Numbered from the stretch's first letter, positions 50,972 to 59,657 are shown. The stretch: 64,000 nt of DNA from an uncultured Bacteroidota bacterium (GCA_903905065.1 CAIVEW010000044.1:62001-126000), one strand, 5' to 3'. Notes: a model not told the origin generated them from the letters alone. Program-made: numbers and translations.

Positions 50972-51742
50972 TTAATCCACGCGCTTCGTACCAAACACCA
51001 CAATAAATTCACTCCCTTCATTCACCTCGCTTTTCACACTCACCCTACCACCCAGTGACTCGATCTGTGTTTTAATTATATACAGCCCAACGCCCTTACT
51101 TTCATACCCGGTGTGAAATACCTGGTAGAGATTGAAGATCTTCCTGCCGTATGTGTGCAGGTCGATACCCAATCCATTATCCTTCACCGTTAACAGGGTT
51201 TCACCGTCTTTTATGTAGGTGGAAATAAGGATCTTTAATTCCACTTCCGGCTTGCAATATTTCAAGGCATTGCTGATGAAGTTGTACAGAATACTCTCCA
51301 TGTAGGGTACCGGATAGCTAATATGAGAAACGGCCAGATCATATTCCACCGTCGCTTTCTTTTGCTTCATCAGCCCGCGCATCTGTTTAACAACATGCTC
51401 CGAAATGGCCAATATATCACAATCATCTAACCGGATATCATCGTTCAAATGTATATCCGCAGCGGCCATTACCGTATTTAATGTGGTAAGCAGAGACTGG
51501 CTGCTCTCGCTGATATACTGTATAGCTTCGCCGATAGTAAACATATTGTCGCTATTATCTGCGCTACAGTCGTTAGGAATGTTTTTTTCTAACAATACGT
51601 CAGCCAACATCTTAATATTGGCTGCAGAACCGCGCAGGTTATGTGCGATTATGTGGTTGAGCGTCTCAAGCTGCTTTATTTTATCACTAAGATTCGCTTC
51701 CGTTTCGGGTCTTCTTGTCTTCCTCGTCAAGGGTTGATGCAT
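50972..51742 (-). CDS. Cytoplasmic sensor histidine kinase, 256 aa
   Basis: No membrane helix or sensor domain. Short coiled coil, then the dimerisation/phospho-acceptor helix IIAHNLRGSAANIKML (His34), and a complete HATPase: N box NFISNALKYC, G1 DNGLGIDLHT, G2 SKGVGLYIIK. It resembles the kinase cores that follow PAS domains in Bacteroidota but has none. It could be a partner in trans, for example for a response regulator or the TPR protein at 14525. Partner unknown. Confidence 0.9.
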   Translation of the reverse strand: MHQPLTRKTRRPETEANLSDKIKQLETLNHIIAHNLRGSAANIKMLADVLLEKNIPNDCSADNSDNMFTIGEAIQYISESSQSLLTTLNTVMAAADIHLNDDIRLDDCDILAISEHVVKQMRGLMKQKKATVEYDLAVSHISYPVPYMESILYNFISNALKYCKPEVELKILISTYIKDGETLLTVKDNGLGIDLHTYGRKIFNLYQVFHTGYESKGVGLYIIKTQIESLGGRVSVKSEVNEGSEFIVVFGTKRVD

Positions 51743-51933
51743 AAATTGGTTCTTGTTGTGCCACTATATTGAATATCATGCCACTAAATGTTTTATCTGG
51801 CGATGGCACGATTATTGGTTAACTTACTCTTGGTAAGCAGCTTGTTCATACCGCTTACTGCATCACTTCATACGCCTGCTGTAATCAAAACGCGAATGCA
51901 ATTCGCCGCAGTGGCCTTTTTAAAAAAAACGTT

Positions 51934-52215
51934 ATGAAAAAGTACATTGTTATAGCCTTATTGGCTATCGGATCAGTTTATACACCTGCATTTGCACAAA
52001 ACCAACCTCAGACAAAAAAAGAGGATCGGGAACAAAAGAGAGCAGATGAGCAGCAACGCGAACTTAACAACACCCGTGACAAGGAGGCTAAAAAGCAGGA
52101 TAAGCTTGATAAGAAAAGCCGCAAAATGCATAAAAAACAAAGAAAAGTGAACAAGGAGCAGCGATCGGTGGACCGGCAAACAGAAAGGAAGCAGGAACCA
52201 GGCAGGGCGCAATAA
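51934..52215 (+). CDS. Small secreted, highly charged helical protein, 93 aa
   Basis: Signal peptide MKKYIVIALLAIGSVYTPAFAQ, then a mature 70 residues almost wholly Lys, Arg, Glu, Asp and Gln (REQKRADEQQRELNN, DKEAKKQDKLDKKSRK), expected to be a single coiled-coil helix. Such proteins occur in Bacteroidota; role unknown. A perfect 14-bp terminator hairpin follows. Confidence 0.7.
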   Translation: MKKYIVIALLAIGSVYTPAFAQNQPQTKKEDREQKRADEQQRELNNTRDKEAKKQDKLDKKSRKMHKKQRKVNKEQRSVDRQTERKQEPGRAQ

Positions 52216-52220
52216 GAATC

Positions 52221-52254
52221 GAAGAAGTTTACTGGACATTCAGTAAACTTCTTC
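52221..52254 (+). terminator. 14-bp perfect stem-loop terminator
   Basis: GAAGAAGTTTACTG (52221-52234) and its complement (52241-52254), loop GACATT, followed by a short A/T stretch, 5 bp after the preceding stop. Confidence 0.75.
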
Positions 52255-52336
52255 ATTTAAACTATACCGGAATGCCTTCGAAAATCACAATAAACAGTTG
52301 ATCATTGGTTTGAAGCTGAGGCTGTGATAGTAAACA

Positions 52337-52354
52337 CTTCCCTTTAGGGGTTTA
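52337..52354 (-). repeat. Stop-codon-linked palindromic module (copy 4, response regulator 3' end)
   Basis: On the minus strand this reads TAA-ACCCCTAAAGGGAAG, with TAA being the stop of the response-regulator gene. Shortest of the four copies. Confidence 0.55.
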
Positions 52355-52777
52355 GTCAAACTCGCTGGGTGCTATACACTCTTTCCAGTATTCAATTATC
52401 TTTCGTATAGTGTTCTCCAGACCTTGCATGGAAGTGGGCTTAATGAAGAATCCCTGTACGGACAGCGCATAGGCATCTATAACCGATTTTTTAGTAGCAC
52501 TGGTTGTAAAGAACAGATAGGGTATGCATTTAGTATGCAGCTTATCATTGGTGAAAACCTTATTTCTCAGATCAAACCCATTTATCTTCGGCATATTGAT
52601 ATCCGAGAGAATCAGGAAAGGCTGGATATCTGTTTGGTTTATAAATTCGAGCGCTTTATTGCCATCTGCAAAATAGAATACTTCATTACCATAATTCAGT
52701 TTCTGGAAAATCTCAACGAGCACATCCTGGTCATCCATGTCATCTTCGATGACTATTATAGGGCCTTTCTTATTCAT
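52352..52777 (-). CDS. Single-domain response regulator, 141 aa
   Basis: Receiver domain only. Acidic pocket EDD (11-13), phospho-acceptor Asp59 in ILSDINMPKING, Thr in FFTTSA (91-92) and Lys113 in FIKPTS. No output domain, so it likely acts by protein contact or phosphorelay. Not adjacent to a kinase; the kinase at 50972 is the nearest. It ends in a TAACCCC-type module. Confidence 0.92.
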   Translation of the reverse strand: MNKKGPIIVIEDDMDDQDVLVEIFQKLNYGNEVFYFADGNKALEFINQTDIQPFLILSDINMPKINGFDLRNKVFTNDKLHTKCIPYLFFTTSATKKSVIDAYALSVQGFFIKPTSMQGLENTIRKIIEYWKECIAPSEFD

Positions 52778-52922
52778 AACTTCATCGTTTATTGCCGCTG
52801 CAAGTTACCGCTTTCCCAATGTTAAGTTTTACAAATAATTTTTATCCCACTGATTTTGAAAGTATTTTTAGAGCAACTATTGTTAGATATACATAACAAG
52901 AATTGATCACCTATATTGAAAT

Positions 52923-54998
52923 ATGCTCAAAACAATCAAACAGACCATCATACGCGATATTAGCTGGCTGGCATTTAACGCCCGCGTGTTGCAGGAGGCA
53001 AATGACCCAAAAAATCATATCCAGGACCGCCTGCGCTTTTTGGGGATTTTTTCGAACAATCTTGACGAGTTCTTCCGCGTACGCGTAGCTGCGCTTAATA
53101 AAATGGTGTTGCTGGGCAAGGCAGCGAAAATGCACCTGGAAGCCAACCCCGATAAAATACTGAGAAAAATACAGCAGACTGTTATTACGCAGCAGGAAGA
53201 ATTTGACCGCACATACTCTGATATAATTACCGAGCTGGAAAGAAAGCACATTTTCATAAAGAACGAAAAGCAACTCTCCAGGCATCAAAAAGAATTTGTT
53301 GCAAAATTCTTTGAAGACAAAGTGCGCACACAGATCATTCCCCTGATGATCGAGACCATACCGCACATCCCGTTGCTGCGCGATAAATCAATATACCTGG
53401 CCTGTGTGTTGGGTAATACAAAGGCATCCATGATACAGCGCTATGCGCTGATAGAGATCCCTACAAAAGTATTACCCCGGTTCGTGATACTGCCCTCCGA
53501 AGAAGGACAGACTGACATAGTGTTGCTGGAAGATATTATCCGGTTCAACCTGCCCGGCCTGTTCGCACCTTTTGGCTTCAACAGGTTCCTCGGTTACATC
53601 ATCAAAGTAACACGAGACGCTGAACTGGAGCTGGATAATGACGTAAATACTAACCTCCTGGACGAACTGGAAAAAGGACTGAAGAACCGCAAGCGCGGGC
53701 GCGCTACGAGGTTCGTATTCGACAGGCATATAGACCCGCAACTGCTTAACTACCTGACGCGCCGGCTGGGCCTTACAAAAAAAGACAACCTGATACCCGG
53801 CGGACGGATACATAACTTCAAAGACTTTATTGACTTCCCGGCTTCGATATTTGACGACATTAAGCCGCGCCAGCAGCCATTTGTGCATCCGTTGCTGAAG
53901 CAACCTTGCCGCATAATGGATGTGATCGAGAAGCGTGATGTAATGCTGCACCTGCCTTACCACTCCTTCGATTCTATTATCGACCTGCTCCGCGAGGCCG
54001 CTATCGATCCGTTTGTGCAAAGCATCAGGATCACCTGCTACCGGGTTGCGAAAAACTCCAAAATAATCAACGCACTTATCAACGCGGTGAGAAATGGTAA
54101 AGAGGTGACTGTTGTGCTTGAGCTCCGAGCGCGGTTTGATGAGGAAGCCAATATGCGCTGGAAAGAGCAATTGGAAGAAGAGGGTGTAAAGGTGGTGCTG
54201 GGCATACACAACATGAAAGTACACGCTAAGATATGCGTGATAAAAAAGAGGGAATTCAACCGTACCAAGCAATACGGATTTGTCTCCACCGGCAATCTCA
54301 ATGAGAATACGGCCCGTTTTTATGGCGATCATTGCCTGTTAACCACCAACAGGGCCATCCTGGCCGACATAAACAGGATTTTTGATTTCCTCGAAAGTCC
54401 CATAAAGAAACCGGCGAACCTTAAAAACTGCAAGACGCTTCCTGTCTCGCCGGTGACCATGCGCAGGTCTATGCTTCAGCACCTGGATAAGGAAATAAGG
54501 CTGGCAAAAGCGAAGAAACCCGCGTCGGCAATCATCAAGCTGAACAGCCTGGTGGATAAGGTACTGATAGAAAAGCTTTATGTAGCGGCTAAAGCAGGCG
54601 TGAACATACAAATGGTGATTCGCGGCATCTGCTGTGCATATACCGAGCAGGCTGCGTTTAAGGGCCGGCTGAGAGCTATCAGCATAGTAGACGATTACCT
54701 GGAACATGCCCGTGTCTTTGTATTTGGAAATGGCAAGGAACCTGCTGTATTTATCTCATCTGCAGACTGGATGATACGAAACCTGGACCACCGTATAGAG
54801 GCAGCCTGCCCCATATATGACAAAGACATTCAGCAGGAATTGATAGATATTTTAAATATCCAGCTTGCTGAGAATGTGAAAGGTCGTATATTAGATAACG
54901 AACAAAGCAATAATTATGTGCAAAGACAGGAGCATAAACCTGAAGTGCGTTCACAAGAGGCCATTTACAAATACTTACATTCTAAAAGTTACAAATAG
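52923..54998 (+). CDS. ppk1: Polyphosphate kinase 1
   Basis: 691 residues, full length. Reversible transfer of the gamma phosphate of ATP to polyphosphate. Start TIKQTIIRDISWLAFNARVL and NLDEFFRVRVAAL (N-terminal domain), the catalytic phospholipase-D-like half with autophosphorylated His434 in MKVHAKICVIKKRE, SFDSIIDLLREAAIDPFV, SADWMIRNLDHRIEAA. Its TAG overlaps the GTG of ppx by one base (TAGTG), coupling kinase and phosphatase. Confidence 0.97.
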   Translation: MLKTIKQTIIRDISWLAFNARVLQEANDPKNHIQDRLRFLGIFSNNLDEFFRVRVAALNKMVLLGKAAKMHLEANPDKILRKIQQTVITQQEEFDRTYSDIITELERKHIFIKNEKQLSRHQKEFVAKFFEDKVRTQIIPLMIETIPHIPLLRDKSIYLACVLGNTKASMIQRYALIEIPTKVLPRFVILPSEEGQTDIVLLEDIIRFNLPGLFAPFGFNRFLGYIIKVTRDAELELDNDVNTNLLDELEKGLKNRKRGRATRFVFDRHIDPQLLNYLTRRLGLTKKDNLIPGGRIHNFKDFIDFPASIFDDIKPRQQPFVHPLLKQPCRIMDVIEKRDVMLHLPYHSFDSIIDLLREAAIDPFVQSIRITCYRVAKNSKIINALINAVRNGKEVTVVLELRARFDEEANMRWKEQLEEEGVKVVLGIHNMKVHAKICVIKKREFNRTKQYGFVSTGNLNENTARFYGDHCLLTTNRAILADINRIFDFLESPIKKPANLKNCKTLPVSPVTMRRSMLQHLDKEIRLAKAKKPASAIIKLNSLVDKVLIEKLYVAAKAGVNIQMVIRGICCAYTEQAAFKGRLRAISIVDDYLEHARVFVFGNGKEPAVFISSADWMIRNLDHRIEAACPIYDKDIQQELIDILNIQLAENVKGRILDNEQSNNYVQRQEHKPEVRSQEAIYKYLHSKSYK

Positions 54999-55885
54999 TG
55001 ATACTCGCGGCTATTGACATCGGTTCCAATGCCGCACGGTTATTGGTATCAGAGACGTCTGTGTATAAAGATGGCTCGGTAGACTTTACCAAGCTGTGCC
55101 TGCTGCGCATCCCGCTCAGGTTGGGGTTCGATGTTTTCGACAAAGGCGGAGTTACCGACGAGAAGAAGAAGAAGCTGATAGAAACACTGAAGGCCTATAA
55201 GTTGTTAATGAACATTTACAACGTGGAGGCATACAAGGCTTGTGCCACCTCGGCTATGCGGGATGCGAACAACGGCCCGCAAATACTGGAAGAGATCTAT
55301 GCAGAAACCGGGATGAAAATAAACATCATCACCGGCCAGGAAGAAGCCAACATCATCTACGAAACCCATATCGCTGAGAAATTGAGCGACAACAAATCGT
55401 ACCTGTACATTGACGTTGGCGGCGGCAGTACAGAGATCACACTCTATTCGCAAAACCACACCATTTTCAAGGAGTCCTTTAATATCGGCACCATACGCCT
55501 GCTGCACAATAAGGTTACGGACGAGCAATGGGAACACATGAAGTGGTACATTAAGACATATGCGCGCGATTACCAGCCGCTGGAGGCCATAGGTACCGGT
55601 GGTAATATCAATAAGATATTCTCGATGTCCAAGCGCAAGGAAGGACGGCCATTAACACTCGACCTTCTAAAGGATTATTACAAAGAACTTAGCTATACCA
55701 CTCTTGACGAGCGCAAGCACCTCTACCAGTTTCGCGAAGACCGTGCAGATGTGATCGTCCCTGCGCTGCAGGTATACATCTCCATTATGCGCTGGGCCCT
55801 CGCCGATGAGATATATGTTCCCAAAATAGGCCTGGCAGACGGGCTTATCAAAATACTCTACAACGAGAAAAAGGCGGAGGGGTAA
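54998..55885 (+). CDS. ppx: Exopolyphosphatase, Ppx/GppA family
   Basis: 295 residues from GTG 54998. Sugar-kinase/Hsp70 fold: phosphate-1 loop AAIDIGSNAARLLV, ATSAMRDANNG, phosphate-2 LYIDVGGGSTEITLY, and IGTGGNINKIF. Bacterial single-domain type about this length lacks the C-terminal HD region of E. coli Ppx. Removes terminal phosphates from polyphosphate or converts pppGpp. Coupled to ppk1 by the TAGTG overlap. Confidence 0.92.
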   Translation: MILAAIDIGSNAARLLVSETSVYKDGSVDFTKLCLLRIPLRLGFDVFDKGGVTDEKKKKLIETLKAYKLLMNIYNVEAYKACATSAMRDANNGPQILEEIYAETGMKINIITGQEEANIIYETHIAEKLSDNKSYLYIDVGGGSTEITLYSQNHTIFKESFNIGTIRLLHNKVTDEQWEHMKWYIKTYARDYQPLEAIGTGGNINKIFSMSKRKEGRPLTLDLLKDYYKELSYTTLDERKHLYQFREDRADVIVPALQVYISIMRWALADEIYVPKIGLADGLIKILYNEKKAEG

Positions 55886-55929
55886 ATTCCAAAAATAAAA
55901 TTCCAAGCCAGGCGGGGCATAAACAAAGA

Positions 55930-55955
55930 AGCCGCGCTCATTGCTGAACGCGGCT
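55930..55955. terminator. Stem-loop between convergent ppx and nusG
   Basis: AGCCGCG (55930-55936) and CGCGGCT (55949-55955), with a shorter inner pairing TCA/TGA. Read on the minus strand it is followed by TTCTTTGTTTAT, so it probably ends the secE-nusG transcript. Confidence 0.7.
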
Positions 55956-55973
55956 GGTATAAAATCGTTGAAA

Positions 55974-56564
55974 TTACGCAAGTTTCTCTACCTGTGAGTA
56001 GTTGAGTTCCACTGGCGTAGCACGCCCGAATATCTTCACCACCACCTTCAGTTTCTTCTTCTCATTGTTGATCTCCTCTACGGTACCATTGAAGTCGTTG
56101 AATGGTCCGTCTACGATCTTCACAGTTTCACCTATGATGTATGGATCAGCATAACCGATACCTGATTCGCTCACCTCATCCATCTTACCGAACATCTTGT
56201 TCACTTCAGATTTGCGCAGCGCCGTGGGATGTTCCTTACCGAGGAAGTGTATTACCCCGGTCACGTTCTTTATAGCGTGTATGATGTCATCCGTCAGTTT
56301 GCCTTCGTTGGCTTCAAGAAGTATATAGCCGGGGAAAAGTGTCTTTTCACGAAGCACTTTTTTGCCATTCAGCACCTTGAACACCTTTTCAATAGGGCAG
56401 AGCACCTGCACAACCGAATTGGTCCAGTTATTTATTTTAACCTCTTTATCAAGGTATTCTTTTACTTTCTTTTCCTTACCGCTGATCACGCGTATCACGT
56501 ACCACTTTGTTTCCTGTGCAGGCTTGGTGTCCTGGATCAATTCCGTTTCGTTCATCGTTTCCAT
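55974..56564 (-). CDS. nusG: Transcription termination/antitermination protein NusG
   Basis: 196 residues. NGN domain [19 protein letters not shown] to [10 protein letters not shown], and KOW motif [20 protein letters not shown]. Couples RNA polymerase to Rho or ribosomes. Second gene after secE (2 bp gap). In most bacteria rplK-rplA follow. Here the next genes (ppx, ppk1) point the opposite way, and a terminator separates them. Confidence 0.96.
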   Translation of the reverse strand: METMNETELIQDTKPAQETKWYVIRVISGKEKKVKEYLDKEVKINNWTNSVVQVLCPIEKVFKVLNGKKVLREKTLFPGYILLEANEGKLTDDIIHAIKNVTGVIHFLGKEHPTALRKSEVNKMFGKMDEVSESGIGYADPYIIGETVKIVDGPFNDFNGTVEEINNEKKKLKVVVKIFGRATPVELNYSQVEKLA

Positions 56565-56566
56565 GT

Positions 56567-56764
56567 TTATTTGCCCAAAACTTGATAGATGACTTTCAGC
56601 ACGTTCTCCGCAGCGAGATCCATGCCAAATACCACGAAGGTAACAAGCCCGAGGGCTATCAGCACGATAATAGTAGTTTGCTGCAGTTCATCCCATGTAG
56701 GCCAGGTCACTTTGTGCAGTAACTCGTCGTAGGCTTCCTGTATGTAATTTCCGAATTTGCTCAT
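56567..56764 (-). CDS. secE: Preprotein translocase subunit SecE
   Basis: 65 residues: amphipathic helix NYIQEAYDELLHKVTWPTWDEL, then one membrane helix (TTIIVLIALGLVTFVVFGMD). Stabilises SecY in the Sec translocon. Position between tRNA-Trp and nusG is the classical order. No -7 box is visible directly upstream, so it is likely co-transcribed with the tRNA. Confidence 0.95.
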   Translation of the reverse strand: MSKFGNYIQEAYDELLHKVTWPTWDELQQTTIIVLIALGLVTFVVFGMDLAAENVLKVIYQVLGK

Positions 56765-56782
56765 AATTTCTGTTTTACATCA

Positions 56783-56852
56783 ACCTTTTAACCAGTTGAC
56801 CTTTTAACCAAATAACTCTTTAACCAATTAACCATTTAACTGGTTAACCAAT
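56783..56852. repeat. 16-bp tandem repeat, about 4.4 copies
   Basis: Units ACCTTTTAACCAGTTG, ACCTTTTAACCAAATA, ACTCTTTAACCAATTA and ACCATTTAACTGGTTA, then ACCAAT. Lies in the 93-bp spacer between secE and tRNA-Trp. A related ACTACCCTTTAACCTTTTAA lies at about 41722-41741, next to the DUF4836 3' end. Confidence 0.75.
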
Positions 56853-56857
56853 ATCAG

Positions 56858-56928
56858 CACGGGCACGCGGATTCGAACCACGATCGAAGGTTTTGGAGAC
56901 CTCTATTCTACCATTGAACTATGCCCGT
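56858..56928 (-). tRNA. tRNA-Trp (anticodon CCA)
   Basis: Minus strand. Acceptor ACGGGCA/TGCCCGT is fully paired, discriminator G73, D stem GTTC/GAAT, anticodon stem GAGGT/ACCTT around CTCCAAA (anticodon CCA), T arm CGTGG-TTCGAAT-CCGCG. CCA end is not encoded. Heads the secE-nusG unit. Confidence 0.95.
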
Positions 56929-57003
56929 ATTTTTTAGTCGTAAGTCGTAAGTTGTTGATCGTAATTTTACGTTTTGGAACTTTGCGGCAGACGTCCAAAA
57001 ATC

Positions 57004-57037
57004 AAAAAGTCAAAAAAGTAACCCTTTTTGACTTTTT
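57004..57037 (-). promoter_or_regulatory. Long hairpin with T-run upstream of tRNA-Trp
   Basis: On the minus strand an AAAAAGTCAAAAAG arm and its complement (57004-57018 with 57024-57037, one extra A) are followed by TTTTTG. A TACCTTCG box at about 57046-57053 lies upstream. No minus-strand gene ends here, so it is not an ordinary terminator. It may be a leader attenuator or processing signal for tRNA-Trp-secE-nusG. Confidence 0.5.
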
Positions 57038-57215
57038 AACCGGATGGCGAAGGTAAGCAATATTTTGAATTATCGGAGGATTTATGCCCTTATTTCTATG
57101 CAATACTTGATATTTATTGCCTGGGTTGACATGCAAATCTGGCATTACCACCATCCGTGAGGATTAAAAAAGATAATGATTTGATCGTTTCAAAGTAGTA
57201 AAGATACTTTTTCCA

Positions 57216-57223
57216 TAGCTTTG
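57216..57223 (+). promoter_or_regulatory. -7 box (TAGCTTTG) for the adenylation/GNAT/carrier operon
   Basis: Exact TAnnTTTG, 43 bp before ATG 57267. A GTG at 57240 is the alternative start. Confidence 0.5.
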
Positions 57224-57266
57224 CACCGCCTGTTTTGAGGTGTCCAACAAAGTGTTTAATTCCAAA

Positions 57267-58739
57267 ATGAACTTTCTCAATAAAATAACGTCCGTTTTTA
57301 ACACATATGCAGAAAGGAATGCTTTTTGCATTCAAAATAAATTTTATTCTTATACCGACCTGCTGGCACTCACTGCTTCCATACAAACAACAATAAACAG
57401 CCGTTGTCCCGGTGAGCAAAATATCGGGATCGTCATCAAGGACGATATAGAGACCTATGCCTCCATCCTTGCTATATTTTTCTCTGGCAAAACATATATC
57501 CCCATACATCCCACATACCCCCCGGAACGCACCGACCAGATCATCGAGCAGGCGGGTATAAAGTTTTTGTTGTCTAAAACGGATGATACCAGCTATTTGG
57601 GCGCTACCTTAATAGCAACCGGCTATTCTTCAGACCAAAAGAACAGCGATATCGCGCTTGCTTCTTTTCCATTCGAAAAAACCAATGCCTATATTCTCTT
57701 CACATCTGGCAGTACCGGTGTGCCTAAAGGTGTGCCGATCACTTACCACAACCTCGATTCTTTTGTGACTGCGTTTAGCGCATTGGCGTATGAGATCGAC
57801 TGCAACGACCGATTCCTGCAGATGTTCGAGCTCACTTTCGACCTATCTGTGATGTCCTACCTTATCCCGTTATGCCATGGAGCTTGCGTGTATACCATAC
57901 CCGATAGCGGCATGAAGTTCACTAATATCTACAATGTGCTCAGCACGCATAAGATCACATTTGCACTGATGGTACCTTCTGTATTGGCAAATCTGCGGCC
58001 TTATTTTGAAGAGATAGACCTACCTGATATGCGCTATTCCCTTTTCTGCGGCGAGGCACTGTACAAAGATGTGGTGGTGGAATGGCTGCGTTGCGTGCCA
58101 AATGCGGTGGTGGAAAATGTGTACGGGCCAACTGAAGCGACCATATTCTGCCTCACCTATAAAATAGAAGATGCAGCAACCATCATTGAATACAATGGTA
58201 TCGTAACTATTGGCACTCCTATGCAAGGGATGGAGGCAATTGTAGTAGATGACGCTCATCAGGAATTACCCGATGGCGAAAAAGGAGAACTTTGTCTGTA
58301 CGGCAACCAGCTAACCCCGGGTTACCTTAACGCTGAAAAGACGAAAGATGCCTTTTTTGAATTGAATGGTAAAAGATATTATCGCACAGGAGATATAACC
58401 TTCAGGAATGAAGATGGTAACTTCATATATTGTGGCCGGGTTGACCACCAGGTGAAAATACAGGGCTTCCGGATAGAGTTGAGCGAGATCGAGTTTCACC
58501 TGAGGGCGATAACCGGCAGTTCTAATGTAGTAGCGCTGGCAGTGAACGCTCCCAATGGAATGATGCAGATAACCGCAGTTTTTGAAGGAGAAGAAAGCGA
58601 CACGGAGCCAACACTCGAAGCATTGAAAACAAAGGTGCCCCCGTATATGATACCGGCTGCTGTCCATTTTGTCGCTACCTTTCCGCTCAACACCAGCGGA
58701 AAGACGGACAGGAAGGCCCTGCAAAAAATGATAGCGTAG
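57267..58739 (+). CDS. Stand-alone adenylation enzyme (amino-acid-activating, DltA-like)
   Basis: 490 residues from ATG 57267. ANL superfamily core: A3 ILFTSGSTGVPKGVPITYHN, A5 NVYGPTEATIFCL, A7 YRTGDITFRNEDG, A8 GRVDHQVKIQGFRIELSEIE, A10 NTSGKTDRKAL. The order and size match D-alanyl carrier protein ligase and free NRPS adenylation domains, which make an acyl- or aminoacyl-AMP and load it on a carrier protein. The carrier is encoded two genes downstream. No condensation or thioesterase domain in view. Substrate unknown. Confidence 0.9.
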   Translation: MNFLNKITSVFNTYAERNAFCIQNKFYSYTDLLALTASIQTTINSRCPGEQNIGIVIKDDIETYASILAIFFSGKTYIPIHPTYPPERTDQIIEQAGIKFLLSKTDDTSYLGATLIATGYSSDQKNSDIALASFPFEKTNAYILFTSGSTGVPKGVPITYHNLDSFVTAFSALAYEIDCNDRFLQMFELTFDLSVMSYLIPLCHGACVYTIPDSGMKFTNIYNVLSTHKITFALMVPSVLANLRPYFEEIDLPDMRYSLFCGEALYKDVVVEWLRCVPNAVVENVYGPTEATIFCLTYKIEDAATIIEYNGIVTIGTPMQGMEAIVVDDAHQELPDGEKGELCLYGNQLTPGYLNAEKTKDAFFELNGKRYYRTGDITFRNEDGNFIYCGRVDHQVKIQGFRIELSEIEFHLRAITGSSNVVALAVNAPNGMMQITAVFEGEESDTEPTLEALKTKVPPYMIPAAVHFVATFPLNTSGKTDRKALQKMIA

Positions 58740-58740
58740 C

Positions 58741-59400
58741 ATGGAAACGATCATCAGGAAAGCCACAGAAGCAGATAAAGACTTTTTGATCACCTCCATC
58801 ATAGAGGCGGAGAAAAGCGGAGGAAACGTTATCAGCTATTGTGCCATTTTCGACATTACCGAGGATGAATTACGTTCCGCGTTGCGCAACATACTGGACG
58901 AGGACATGATAGGCCAGGAATTAAATATTTCCGGCTTCCTGGTGGCCGAGGTTGATGGGGAGCGTGCCGCGGCACTCAACACATGGGTAGAGAATGAGGG
59001 TGGCATGAGCAGCACCATGATAAAAAGCAATCTGCTGATGTATTTTATCGACCGGCAAAAGATACTTAATGCCGGCCCGGCGATGGCCCTGATGAACGAG
59101 ATAAACATACACCGCGACGACAATGCGCTGCAAATTGAATGCGTGTATACCGCACCCAAATACCGTGGTCTCGGACTAAGCAGTAAGTTGATCGGTGAGC
59201 ATATCCGGAGGAAACAGGAAGCAGCTATACAATTCGATAAGGTGCAGGTAATATTGCTGAAGAACAATGAGGCTGCTCAAAAAGCCTACAGCAAGGCGGG
59301 GTTTAGCCTGGTGTCCGAAAAAAGGTGCGCTGATCCGGCAATATTGAAGATGTTGCCTTGCGACACGAAAATTTTAATGGAAAAGGAAATAAAAAAATAG
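58741..59400 (+). CDS. GNAT family acyltransferase, 219 aa (adenylation operon)
   Basis: Starts one base after the adenylation stop. GNAT landmarks: IIRKATEADKDFLITSIIEA, GFLVAEVDGERAAALNTW, IECVYTAPKYRGLGLSSKLI (acetyl-CoA loop RGLGLS) and NNEAAQKAYSKAGFSLVSEK. The tight spacing implies it uses or transfers the carrier-bound acyl group, or acylates the activated substrate. A role in transferring the group to an acceptor amine is inferred. Confidence 0.87.
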   Translation: METIIRKATEADKDFLITSIIEAEKSGGNVISYCAIFDITEDELRSALRNILDEDMIGQELNISGFLVAEVDGERAAALNTWVENEGGMSSTMIKSNLLMYFIDRQKILNAGPAMALMNEINIHRDDNALQIECVYTAPKYRGLGLSSKLIGEHIRRKQEAAIQFDKVQVILLKNNEAAQKAYSKAGFSLVSEKRCADPAILKMLPCDTKILMEKEIKK

Positions 59401-59406
59401 CAAATC

Positions 59407-59652
59407 ATGGAAGATCAGGAAATACTCTCGCAATTGAATACGATTATTGGCGGCGTGCTGCGTAAAAAGGACCTGGTGCTCACACCGGAAACTACCGCCA
59501 AAGATGTGCCCGGCTGGGACTCGCTCACCCACATGATCATCATTGACAGTATTGAAAAACACTTCAAGGTGCGGTTCAAGCTGAACGAGATCATGAATTT
59601 TAAGAATGTAGGAGATACGGTTACCTGTATCAAAGGCAAGGAGGTGAAATAA
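59407..59652 (+). CDS. Acyl/peptidyl carrier protein (adenylation operon)
   Basis: 81 residues, four-helix carrier fold. Phosphopantetheine Ser39 in PGWDSLTHMIIIDSIEKHF. Acidic and typical of D-alanyl or aminoacyl carrier proteins rather than fatty-acid ACP, which has DSLDTVEL. Last gene of the operon, 6 bp after the GNAT stop. Expected substrate of the adenylation enzyme; must be modified by a phosphopantetheinyl transferase encoded elsewhere. Confidence 0.9.
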   Translation: MEDQEILSQLNTIIGGVLRKKDLVLTPETTAKDVPGWDSLTHMIIIDSIEKHFKVRFKLNEIMNFKNVGDTVTCIKGKEVK

Positions 59653-59657
59653 ACGTT

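Noticed and set aside
56783-56852. CRISPR array
   Set aside because: The 16-bp units are contiguous without spacers; this is a simple tandem repeat.
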